Origin: a bacterium
GTDB taxonomy: Bacteria > Caldisericota > Caldisericia > B22-G15
Assembly: GCA_012517755.1 (NCBI GenBank)
Contig: JAAYUH010000165.1
Location: forward strand, 1 to 7,122
DNA: 7,122 bases
Direction: 5' to 3'
The translations under genes and the position numbers were made by a program. This document shows, piece by piece, positions 1-6,266 of the stretch. Positions within the stretch are counted from its first letter, which is position 1. Each line of letters opens with the position of its first letter. The notes beneath the pieces were generated by a model. It did not search any database and was not told the origin of the DNA. It was given only the letters and a program-made list of their open reading frames with translations.

Positions 1-1
1 A

Positions 2-232
2 CCAGTTAATATGAAGGATTTTACATTAAAAGATAAAGCAAATCATATTTTTACATTTCCAGAATTTATTCTAAATTCAAATGAAATAGTAAAGATTTAT
101 TCTGGTTGTGGTGAAAATAATTCCACTTCTCTTTATTGGTGTTCTTTTGGAGCCATATGGAATAACGATACTGACACTGCTTTCTTATATGATTCAAATG
201 GCAATTTGATTGATACATACAATTATCCATAA
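2..232 (+). CDS. Lamin-tail-domain (LTD) protein, C-terminal fragment
   Basis: The reading frame is open from the left edge, so the gene is cut off by the window; the ATG at 11 lies inside the domain and is not the likely start. The 76 visible residues match the second half of the lamin tail domain, an Ig-like beta-sandwich found at the ends of many secreted bacterial proteins, often nucleases or surface proteins. The signature pieces are FTLKDKANHIFTFPEF (the 'W.L.D..G..F.FP.F' stretch), a VKIYSGCG strand, an AIWNNDTDTAFLYD strand and a final NGNLIDTYNY. The protein ends four codons after that strand, so the LTD is its C-terminal domain. Two Cys residues (in SGCG and YWCS) could pair if it is exported. 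The catalytic or binding part is outside the window, so no activity can be assigned. The fold call is fairly secure; the role is unknown. Confidence 0.75.
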   Translation, partial: PVNMKDFTLKDKANHIFTFPEFILNSNEIVKIYSGCGENNSTSLYWCSFGAIWNNDTDTAFLYDSNGNLIDTYNYP

Positions 233-287
233 TTTATTTAAAAAAAATTATTGAAGGAAGATTATTATAAATTGGATAAAAAATAAA

Positions 288-317
288 TTGTAAATACTTA
301 GTATCAGATTATATAAT
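288..317 (+). promoter_or_regulatory. Possible upstream promoter (TTGTAA-18-TATAAT)
   Basis: TTGTAA at 288-293 and TATAAT at 312-317 are separated by 18 bp, a sigma70-like layout with a consensus -10 box. A transcript would start near 324 and meet the hairpin at 334-370 at once, giving an RNA of only about 45 nt. In DNA this A+T-rich such boxes occur by chance, so the call is weak. Confidence 0.25.
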
Positions 318-333
318 ATAACTTTTCTCTTTT

Positions 334-370
334 ATGTTAATTTGGTGTCAAACACCAAATTAACATTTTT
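334..370 (+). terminator. Perfect 15-bp hairpin with T-run, probable intrinsic terminator
   Basis: Arms 334-348 and 352-366 are exactly complementary over 15 bp around a 3-nt CAA loop, and T runs from 366 to 370. The stem has only four G-C pairs, clustered at the loop end. Position and shape suggest a rho-independent terminator for the LTD gene ending at 232 and insulation of the cutA promoter at 388. The roughly 100-nt gap from the LTD stop is longer than usual, so an operator or attenuator role cannot be excluded. Confidence 0.6.
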
Positions 371-387
371 GGAGGGCAACAAAATTT

Positions 388-416
388 TTGTAACAATGTC
401 TAAGAAATAGTATAAT
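388..416 (+). promoter_or_regulatory. Probable sigma70-type promoter of the cutA operon
   Basis: TTGTAA (388-393) and TATAAT (411-416) are spaced by the ideal 17 bp. Transcription would start near 423, just before the AAGGAGGG ribosome binding site at 425-432 and the ATG at 440. It lies directly after the terminator-like hairpin, as expected for the start of a new transcription unit. Confidence 0.5.
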
Positions 417-439
417 ATTTTATAAAGGAGGGTGTTAAA

Positions 440-790
440 ATGGAAAATAGATTTATAATTGTGTTATCAACGATTGATGATATTGATAAAGGAAAAAGGA
501 TGTCAAAATTAATAATCGATAAGAAATTAGGAGCTTGTGTAAATCTTGTTGGGCCAATTCAGAGTACATATTTTTGGAGAGGAAAGATTGAAGAATCCAA
601 AGAGTGGTTAATATTAATAAAAACAAAAAAAGATTTGTATAAAAAACTTGAAGAGTTAATTATTAAAATTCATCCTTATGTAACTCCTGAAATAATATAC
701 TTTGAAATAGATGGAGGTTTTGATAAATATCTTAACTGGATAGTTGATGTAACAGAAGGAAAAGAAGAGAACAATGATAAATATGTATAA
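440..790 (+). CDS. cutA: CutA1-family divalent-cation tolerance protein
   Basis: This is a small cytoplasmic protein of 116 residues, close to the usual 100-115 for the family. CutA1 proteins are very stable trimers with a ferredoxin-like fold that bind divalent metals such as copper; their physiological role is still debated. The family signatures are all present: KKLGACVNLVGPIQSTYFW at residues 28-46 (with conserved Cys33), RGKIEESKEW at 47-56, LIKT at 59-62 and HPYVTPEIIYFEI at 78-90, ending in YLNWI at 97-101. The ATG has a strong AAGGAGGG site 7 nt upstream and a credible promoter before it. The last 17 nt overlap the start of the M48 protease gene, so the two are probably co-transcribed and translationally coupled. 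The polar tail after residue 101 (TEGKEENNDKYV) is not a family motif and may be kept because of the overlap. Identity is highly likely; the metal function is known for the family, not shown here. Confidence 0.93.
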   Translation: MENRFIIVLSTIDDIDKGKRMSKLIIDKKLGACVNLVGPIQSTYFWRGKIEESKEWLILIKTKKDLYKKLEELIIKIHPYVTPEIIYFEIDGGFDKYLNWIVDVTEGKEENNDKYV

Positions 791-2045
791 AATAATTTAT
801 CTGTTGATTTTTTTACTATCAAAAGGATGGGAAACATTTTTATATTATCTTAATTTAAAACATTCTTTAAAAGAAGATAAAGTACCTGATATTTTTAAAG
901 ATACAATAAGTGAGGAAGAATTCAAAGAAAGTAAAAATTACTTAAAAGATAAAACAAAGTTTATCATTACTGAAACAATCTTTAAAACAGTAATCACTTT
1001 AGTAGGTCTTATATATCTTTTCCCTTTATTTGAAAAAAAAGCAATAAAGGTTGCATACTCTTCAAATAATGGTTTTATAATATTCAATTCAGGATTTACA
1101 CAAATAATTATCTTTTTTCTCTTTTTAGGCATACTCTATTTTTTAAGCAATCTCCCTTTTGATATTTATGACTCTTTTTATCTTGAAAAAAAATATGGAT
1201 TTAGCAAAATAAATTTAAAAACATATCTATCTGATAAAATTAAGACTATTATAATTTCAATTATTTTAGGTTTCCTTTTTCTTTTTGGATTTTTCAAAAT
1301 AATCTTTAGTGGATTCAACTACTGGTGGTTATCTCTCTCTATTTTCATAATTGCAGTGATTTTTTTAATCAATATCATTTTTCCAACTTTATTACTCCCA
1401 CTTTTTTATAAATTTGAAAAACTCAGCAATGATAGTTTAAGGAAGAAGATTGAGGATATCATTAAAAAAACTAATTCTAAATTTGAAAATATATATGTTA
1501 TTAATGCATCATCAAGATCATCACATACAAATGCTTTTTTCTCAGGGATAGGTAAAACAAAAAAAATTGTATTTTATGATACATTGATAAACAATCATAC
1601 AGAGGAGGAAATTGCATCTATCTTTTCTCATGAATTGGGACATTATAAAAAGGGTCATATAGTTAAATCCTTTTTTCTTTCAAGTTTTATTGTTTTCTTT
1701 ATAATGTTTCTTTTAAATTTTCTAAAAAATAGTGCCTTAATAAACTCTTTCTATGCATGTTCAATGTGCATTAATTTACCTTATGTTTATACTTTTATTT
1801 TTATCTCTTCTTTTTCATCTCTTTTCGAATTAATAGCAAACTCAATAAGTAGAAAGTTTGAATTCGAAGCTGATGAGTATGCAGTTAAACTTACAAATAA
1901 AAATAGTATGATTGAATCTTTAAAAAAGCTTTCCAAGACGAATCTTTCAAATTTAAATCCACATCCACTTTTTTCAAAATTTAAATACAACCACCCTCCT
2001 CCAGTTGAAAGAATAGAAGCAATATTAAAAATTAATAAACCTTAA
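774..2045 (+). CDS. Ste24/CAAX-protease-type M48 integral membrane zinc metalloprotease
   Basis: The 423-residue protein has the layout of Ste24 enzymes: an N-terminal membrane domain (Peptidase_M48_N type) followed by an M48 catalytic domain. The zinc site is complete: HELGH at 286-290 gives two His ligands and the catalytic Glu287. KFEFEAD at 361-367 supplies the third ligand, Glu363, by match with the RFEFQAD motif of eukaryotic Ste24. Further signatures are the HTNAFFSGIGKTKKIV stretch (251-266), LPFDIYDSFYLEKKYGFSK (127-145) and NHPPPVERIEAI (406-417). Hydrophobic segments near 4-22, 63-86, 107-128, 157-177, 183-208, 296-318 and 335-355 make about seven membrane spans, the Ste24 number. 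Eukaryotic members cut prenylated CaaX proteins; bacteria lack those, so membrane-protein or peptide turnover is inferred. The ATG at 774 overlaps cutA and has a GAAGAGA stretch upstream; the ATG at 783 is an alternative start. Confidence 0.9.
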   Translation: MINMYKIIYLLIFLLSKGWETFLYYLNLKHSLKEDKVPDIFKDTISEEEFKESKNYLKDKTKFIITETIFKTVITLVGLIYLFPLFEKKAIKVAYSSNNGFIIFNSGFTQIIIFFLFLGILYFLSNLPFDIYDSFYLEKKYGFSKINLKTYLSDKIKTIIISIILGFLFLFGFFKIIFSGFNYWWLSLSIFIIAVIFLINIIFPTLLLPLFYKFEKLSNDSLRKKIEDIIKKTNSKFENIYVINASSRSSHTNAFFSGIGKTKKIVFYDTLINNHTEEEIASIFSHELGHYKKGHIVKSFFLSSFIVFFIMFLLNFLKNSALINSFYACSMCINLPYVYTFIFISSFSSLFELIANSISRKFEFEADEYAVKLTNKNSMIESLKKLSKTNLSNLNPHPLFSKFKYNHPPPVERIEAILKINKP

Positions 2046-2310
2046 TCTTAAATTCTTTCATTTCAACTGAACTCTCTTCACCTTCCCAGATTCTATAATA
2101 TTTATAAATAATTATGGCTTCACCTTTCTTTTCAGCAACAAAGATAAATTTATGAGTTCCTGGTGCACCTATCAATTTTGTTGAGGGTTCAATATGCTCA
2201 TCTTCTAAAAGTTTAACTATTTTTTCATTATCAATTTTATAGTTCCATGAATAACCAGTTGTTATATTCTCATCAAGATTGATTATGAATTTTTAACCCT
2301 TTGTAAATGC
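2032..2310 (-). pseudogene. Decayed chagasin-like (MEROPS I42) cysteine-protease inhibitor
   Basis: The apparent gap after the M48 gene holds, on the minus strand, an uninterrupted 86-codon frame (2292 down to 2035, TAA at 2034-2032) with all three inhibitory-loop motifs of the chagasin/I42 fold. They are ENITTGYSW (the NPTTGY loop), IGAPGTHKFIF (the GxxG loop) and YYRIWEGEE (the RPW loop, with Ile for Pro). Family members block papain-type cysteine proteases by pushing these loops into the active site, usually outside the cell. The gene has no usable start: a TAA at 2295-2293 comes just before KFIINL, where family members have G-E-K/T-F, so GAA to TAA is likely. Another TAA at 2313-2311 and a TAG at 2334-2332 follow upstream, and no Met precedes the motifs. 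No signal peptide remains. Its tail overlaps the convergent M48 tail by 14 bp. The family call is strong; the pseudogene call rests on the stops and would change only if a non-standard start or a sequence error were shown. Confidence 0.78.
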
Positions 2311-2350
2311 TTAACTATATAAACTAAAATTCTAAAAAAAGGTTTCAAAA

Positions 2351-2380
2351 TGGAAATTTCATTTATGATAAAATTATAAT
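2351..2380 (+). promoter_or_regulatory. Probable promoter of the peroxiredoxin-carboxypeptidase operon
   Basis: A consensus TATAAT sits at 2375-2380, with a weak TGGAAA (4 of 6 matches to TTGACA) at 2351-2356, spacer 18 bp. Transcription would start near 2387, only a few bases before the ribosome binding site. The -35 box is poor and chance matches are common in such A+T-rich DNA. Confidence 0.4.
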
Positions 2381-2392
2381 AGTATTGAATCT

Positions 2393-2406
2393 GGAGGTGA
2401 ATTTTG
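2393..2406 (+). promoter_or_regulatory. Strong ribosome binding site that fixes a TTG start
   Basis: GGAGGTGA at 2393-2400 is a near-perfect Shine-Dalgarno sequence; GGAGG ends 6 nt before the TTG at 2404. No in-frame ATG or GTG lies near it, and the protein aligns with peroxiredoxins from its first residues, so TTG is the likely start codon. Confidence 0.75.
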
Positions 2407-2871
2407 GAAACAAAAACTTTAAAAATAAATGACAAGGCGATAGATTTTACTTTGAAAGACCAAAATGGTGAGAATGTTTCACTCTCAAAATTAAAAGGAA
2501 AAAAAGTGCTTCTTTCTTTCCACCCTCTTGCTTGGACATCAATATGTGCTGAACAGATGAAGGATTGTGACAAAAATTTTGAAAAGTTTGAAAAGTTAAA
2601 TGTTGTTCCTTTTGGAATTAGTGTAGATTCTATCCCCTGTAAATTAGCATGGGCTAAAAGTTTAAACCTCAAAAGATTAAAAATTCTTTCTGATTTTTGG
2701 CCTCATGGAGATGTTGCAAAACTTTATGGAATTTTTAGAGAAAAAGATGGATTTTCTGAAAGAGCAAATATAATCATAGATGAGAATGGAAAGATAATTT
2801 TTATTAAAATATATCCTATAAAAGAAGTTCCTGATTTAAATGAAATATTTGATTTTTTAAATAATATATGA
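2404..2871 (+). CDS. AhpE-like peroxiredoxin (AhpC/TSA superfamily)
   Basis: This is a cytoplasmic thiol peroxidase of 155 residues, the usual size for AhpE-type enzymes, that reduces H2O2, alkyl hydroperoxides or peroxynitrite. After the opening DFTLKDQNGENVSLSKLKGK (14-33), the active site reads FHPLAWTSICAEQ (39-51), giving the PxxxTxxC motif: Pro41, Thr45 and peroxidatic Cys48. Arg120 in SERAN is the likely catalytic Arg. LSDFWPHGDVAKLYGIF (95-111) closely resembles mycobacterial AhpE, and GISVDS (71-76) is also typical. Cys55 and Cys79 are additional; whether either resolves Cys48 is unclear, so the enzyme could be 1-Cys or atypical 2-Cys. It starts at TTG behind GGAGGTGA. Its stop overlaps the start of the M14 carboxypeptidase gene by 4 nt (ATGA), implying one operon. 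The peroxiredoxin call is firm; the AhpE subgroup is likely. Confidence 0.92.
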   Translation: METKTLKINDKAIDFTLKDQNGENVSLSKLKGKKVLLSFHPLAWTSICAEQMKDCDKNFEKFEKLNVVPFGISVDSIPCKLAWAKSLNLKRLKILSDFWPHGDVAKLYGIFREKDGFSERANIIIDENGKIIFIKIYPIKEVPDLNEIFDFLNNI

Positions 2872-5372
2872 AAATGAAAAATATAAAAAAGATAATACTC
2901 ATATTTTTAATCATTTCCATAATTCCAATAATATCTTTAGTTAAAGGAAAGACAAACTATTCTTTAGTTCTATTAAAAGAAAAGGTTGAGAATAGTTCAC
3001 TTGAATTGATAAAAGAATCAAAAGATGGATATCTTTATCTATGGAATGGGAGTGGTAATTTAAATGTACCATATACATTCATAAGAACGATAAGAGAAGA
3101 AAGTGATGGATATAATACTTTTGAATCTGTAAAAGAGAAACTGAAATTATATGAAGAAAATTATAAAGAGATAGCCAAACTTACCTCAATTGGAAAAACA
3201 GCTGAATTAAGAGATATTTATCTTTTAAAAATTGGCAAAAATAGCGAAACTTATAAACCTACGATATTAATAGTTGGATGTCATCATGCAAGAGAGTGGA
3301 TGAGTGTTGAGATGGTAATGAAAATTATTGATTATCTTTTATCAAATTATGATAAAGATGAAAAGGTTAAAAATTGGATAGATAATTTTGAAATTTTAAT
3401 CATTCCTGTTATAAATCCAGATGGATTTGAATACACAATAAATTATGATAGAATGTGGAGAAAAAATAGAGTTGTAAATTATGATGGAAGCAGAGGAGTT
3501 GACATAAATAGGAATTATGGATATAAATGGGGAATATCAGATGGTTCATCTTCGGTTCCTTCATCTGAAGTTTATAGAGGAAAAGCCCCATTTTCTGAAT
3601 TTGAATGTCAAGCAATAAGAGAATTAGTTTATGAAAATCCTCCAGCTATGACTCTATCTTATCATTCATTTTTAGAAATCATTATTTATCCATGGGGATA
3701 CACTTCTGAACCTCCTCCTGATAAAGAAATTCTTGAAGAAATTGCAGTTGAAATGGCTAAAACAACAGGTCCACCAAATGATAATGATTACCCAGGACCT
3801 TATGATTACTATCCAATGCAATCAAGTGGACTTTATTTAACAAGTGGTGATTTGGCTGATTTCACTTATGGAGAGCTTGGAAGTTTTTCATATACAGTTG
3901 AACTAAATTCATCTCAGGAATTTTTCGATCCTCCTCCTGAACTCATTGAACCAACTTGGGAACAAACAAAGGGGATATTTTTAGTTGCTATGAATTATGT
4001 TGATAAATTGGGACTTCTGTCTTTAAATATTACTGATAAAGATGGAAATCCATATGATGGAGATGTATTTATTGTTGATAAAAATTTAAAAAGAAAAACT
4101 CAAAAACCTGGAATTTTCAACTACTTCCTAACAGAGGGAGAATACACAATTTCTGTTCAAGGGAAAAGAATAAAAGTAAAAATTAAAAATGGAGAAAAAA
4201 ATGAAATTTCAATAAATCTTGGTGAAATTAATGTGAATCCAGATATTATTGATTTTGGAGAAATAAATTATCGAGATTATATAAATTTTGAATTTGAAGT
4301 TGAGGGTGAAGGAAAGATTGAAACAGATGAAAATCTAATTTTATCAAAATATGAATTTTCAGGTAAAGAAAAAATCAGTGGTTTTATAAAAACAGAAAAT
4401 TTTGAATTTGATAAGGATTACCAATTTATAATTAAACTAATTGGAAAAAGTGATACGAAAGAGATTTTAATAAAGTTTAGATTTATAAAAGATATCACTC
4501 CACCTGAAATAAAATTTAACATTGAAGATAACTATGTTACAAATAAAAATAATATTCAAATTTCTGGAGAAACTGAAAAAGATGCTAAGGTCTATTTTAA
4601 TGATAATGAAATTAAAGTTGATGAAAATGGAAAATTTTTTGTTGATGTTTCTCTTAAGGAGGGAGTGAATGAACTTAAATTTTCTGCAATAGATAAATTT
4701 GGAAATTCAAAGGATTATTTTTTAAAAACAATCCTTGACCTTACACCTCCTGAAATAAATATAGATATTCCTAATGTATACAAAACAGTTGAGAACAATA
4801 TTATTTTAAATTGTGAAATTAAAGAAAAGGTGAACATTTATATAAATAATATAAACTATGGTTTATTTAATGAAGGAATTTTTGAAATAGAACTACCTTT
4901 AAATAATGGTATTAATAAATTAAATATTGAAGTAATTGATTTAGCAAAAAATAGAACTCTTCTTTTAAGAACAATTTATAAAGTTGAAAGAAAAATTGTC
5001 GAACTTTTTATTGGTAGTAAAAAAATATATATAAATGGTGAAGAAAAGGAAATTGATATAGCTCCATTTATTCTAAATGGAAGAACCTATGTTCCAATTA
5101 GATTTATAACAGAGGCACTTGGTGGAAATATATTTTATGATGAAAAAGAAAAAAGTATATCTTTTACTCTTTATGATAAAAGTGTCTTGATGTGGGTTGA
5201 TAAAAAGAACTATTTTATAAATTATAAAGAATATTTTATGGATTCACCACCAATAATTGTTAAACCAGGAAGAGTTATGGTTCCAGTTCGATTTGTCGCT
5301 GAATCTGTTGATTCAAAACTATTATGGGATGAAAAGGATAAAAATGTAACAATAATTTACCCAGATATTTAA
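2868..5372 (+). CDS. Secreted M14 zinc carboxypeptidase with Ig-like and CuAO-N domains
   Basis: This 834-residue exported protease begins with a signal sequence (MKMKNIKK, then a hydrophobic run to about 25). The M14 domain (about 83-380) has a complete active site. In carboxypeptidase A terms, zinc ligands H69/E72/H196 are His140/Glu143 (in CHHAREWMS) and His266 (LSYHSF). Substrate residues R127, N144 and R145 are Arg201 (WRKNR), Asn214 and Arg215 (DINRNYG). Y248 and catalytic E270 are Tyr323 (LYLTSGDLADF) and Glu345 (YTVELNSS). Asp328 and Ala330 in the specificity loop look more like carboxypeptidase T than A or B, suggesting broad specificity (inference). There follow a carboxypeptidase-regulatory-like beta domain (384-451), an unassigned beta region (452-541), two Ig-like modules each opening with TPPE (542-623 and 624-708) and a C-terminal copper-amine-oxidase-N-type domain (709-834) with two related halves (RTYVPIRFITEALGG; RVMVPVRFVAES). 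The role is probably surface-attached peptide scavenging. The ATG overlaps the peroxiredoxin stop by 4 nt. Confidence 0.92.
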   Translation: MKMKNIKKIILIFLIISIIPIISLVKGKTNYSLVLLKEKVENSSLELIKESKDGYLYLWNGSGNLNVPYTFIRTIREESDGYNTFESVKEKLKLYEENYKEIAKLTSIGKTAELRDIYLLKIGKNSETYKPTILIVGCHHAREWMSVEMVMKIIDYLLSNYDKDEKVKNWIDNFEILIIPVINPDGFEYTINYDRMWRKNRVVNYDGSRGVDINRNYGYKWGISDGSSSVPSSEVYRGKAPFSEFECQAIRELVYENPPAMTLSYHSFLEIIIYPWGYTSEPPPDKEILEEIAVEMAKTTGPPNDNDYPGPYDYYPMQSSGLYLTSGDLADFTYGELGSFSYTVELNSSQEFFDPPPELIEPTWEQTKGIFLVAMNYVDKLGLLSLNITDKDGNPYDGDVFIVDKNLKRKTQKPGIFNYFLTEGEYTISVQGKRIKVKIKNGEKNEISINLGEINVNPDIIDFGEINYRDYINFEFEVEGEGKIETDENLILSKYEFSGKEKISGFIKTENFEFDKDYQFIIKLIGKSDTKEILIKFRFIKDITPPEIKFNIEDNYVTNKNNIQISGETEKDAKVYFNDNEIKVDENGKFFVDVSLKEGVNELKFSAIDKFGNSKDYFLKTILDLTPPEINIDIPNVYKTVENNIILNCEIKEKVNIYINNINYGLFNEGIFEIELPLNNGINKLNIEVIDLAKNRTLLLRTIYKVERKIVELFIGSKKIYINGEEKEIDIAPFILNGRTYVPIRFITEALGGNIFYDEKEKSISFTLYDKSVLMWVDKKNYFINYKEYFMDSPPIIVKPGRVMVPVRFVAESVDSKLLWDEKDKNVTIIYPDI

Positions 5373-5373
5373 T

Positions 5374-6116
5374 CTATTTTATTCCTACTACTATTAATCT
5401 ACTTGCTTTATTATCATAAGGAGAACCATTTAAATCTCCATAAATTTCAATATTTCTAAACCCACACTCTTTAAATAAAGATTTAATCTCAAAGGCAGAG
5501 TATAGCCTCAATCTAATTTTGAACTCTTTTATTTCGTTATTCTTAATAACTATCCATTTTGACTCTATTTTTTCGAAGTCCCCTAAAATCTTTCTCTCTT
5601 CTAAGATTGTAAAATCTTCTATTTTATACCAGTCTCTTTCTCTGAATATTCTTGCAAGTATCTCTTTACCAAGCATATCAATCAGTAATTTTCCACCATT
5701 CTTAAGAGAAATATAAGAATTTTCAATTACTCTTTTATCATCATCCATCTTTTCAAAAAATCCAAAGGAAGTGAACATATTTATTATGAAATCGAAACAA
5801 TTCTCTTTATAAAAATTTCTCATATCTTCTTTTATAAATTCTATCTTTAATCCCTCTTCTTTACTCTTTTTAATAGCCTCATTAAGATATTCCTGATTGC
5901 TATCAACACCCGTTACATAAAAACCCTTCTTCCAAATTCAAGAGAGTGCCTTCCAATACCGCAACATAAATCAAGTATTTTAGAACTCTCTTTAATATTT
6001 AGAAGCGTTATAATTTTATCCACCTCAGGAGGAGTATTTTTTATTCTATTTTCATTAAAAAGAATTGGTTCAAAATTTTTCCAGAGATTTTCATCTTCAT
6101 ACCAGTTATTTTCCAT
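5374..6116 (-). pseudogene. Class I SAM-dependent methyltransferase, frameshifted
   Basis: Two minus-strand frames form one gene of about 247 codons. The first (6116 to 5913) starts at ATG behind GGAGG (6127-6123, 6-nt gap) and holds SAM-binding motif I, ILDLCCGIGRHSLEFG (residues 47-62), then reads RRVFM and stops. Reading one base over near 5926-5924 restores GFYVTGVDSNQEYL, including the acidic motif II Asp, and continues without a stop through EDMRNFYKENCFDFIINMF into LKNGGKLLIDMLG and the C-terminal IVVGIK, ending at TAG 5376-5374. The simplest explanation is loss of one G from a run of four (GGG now at 5926-5924), because G-R-R-G-F-Y is what the family expects. The family is the general Methyltransf_11/25 type; the substrate is not evident. 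The gene may be truly broken, may carry a sequencing error at a homopolymer, or may be rescued by slippage. It converges on the M14 gene with one base between stops. Confidence 0.85.
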
Positions 6117-6194
6117 GAATTTCCTCCAATTTTTATTGTAATTTTATCACACTTAATTTATACTTAACTAATATTTATAATTTGAGGTGAATTT

Positions 6195-6220
6195 TGCCCT
6201 GCCCCCCAAAATTTGGACAA
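6195..6220 (+). repeat. Putative left terminal inverted repeat of the IS
   Basis: The C-rich stretch starting with TG at 6195 contrasts sharply with the A+T-rich flank and resembles IS3-family ends in layout. The right-hand partner is outside the window, so the boundary is assigned from the TG rule and from composition only. Confidence 0.6.
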
Positions 6221-6242
6221 AAATTATTTAGCAGTTTAAAAT
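6213..6242 (+). promoter_or_regulatory. Probable transposase promoter at the IS left end
   Basis: TGGACA (6214-6219), partly inside the terminal repeat, and TAAAAT (6237-6242) are 17 bp apart, upstream of orfA. Placing the transposase promoter across the end is common in IS3-family elements. A GGGAGG ribosome site follows at 6253-6258, 8 nt before the orfA ATG. Confidence 0.45.
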
Positions 6243-6266
6243 TAAAAAAGAAGGGAGGAATGAAAG

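Noticed and set aside
241..333. Small gene or structured RNA between the LTD stop and the hairpin
   Set aside because: No frame with a ribosome site and no pairing beyond chance is visible in this A+T-rich stretch.
938..1132. 64-codon minus-strand frame inside the M48 gene
   Set aside because: It lies wholly within a well-supported membrane protease and its sequence is the complement of hydrophobic helices.
2032..2310. The I42 remnant as a dedicated inhibitor of the neighbouring M48 protease
   Set aside because: Chagasin-family proteins inhibit papain-type cysteine proteases, not zinc metalloproteases, and the gene lacks a start, so adjacency is not evidence of a pair.
2283..2672. 129-codon minus-strand frame opposite the start of the peroxiredoxin gene
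   Set aside because: It is antisense to a clearly conserved peroxiredoxin, resembles no family, and has no convincing ribosome site; it is a shadow of the real gene.
5519..5716. 65-codon plus-strand frame opposite the methyltransferase
   Set aside because: The minus strand carries recognisable methyltransferase sequence through this stretch; the plus frame is Ser/Ile/Phe-rich shadow coding.
5374..5823. An independent 149-residue protein starting at the internal Met at 5823
   Set aside because: That Met lies in EDMRNFY within continuous methyltransferase homology that extends upstream to the frameshift; it is the middle of a gene, not a start.
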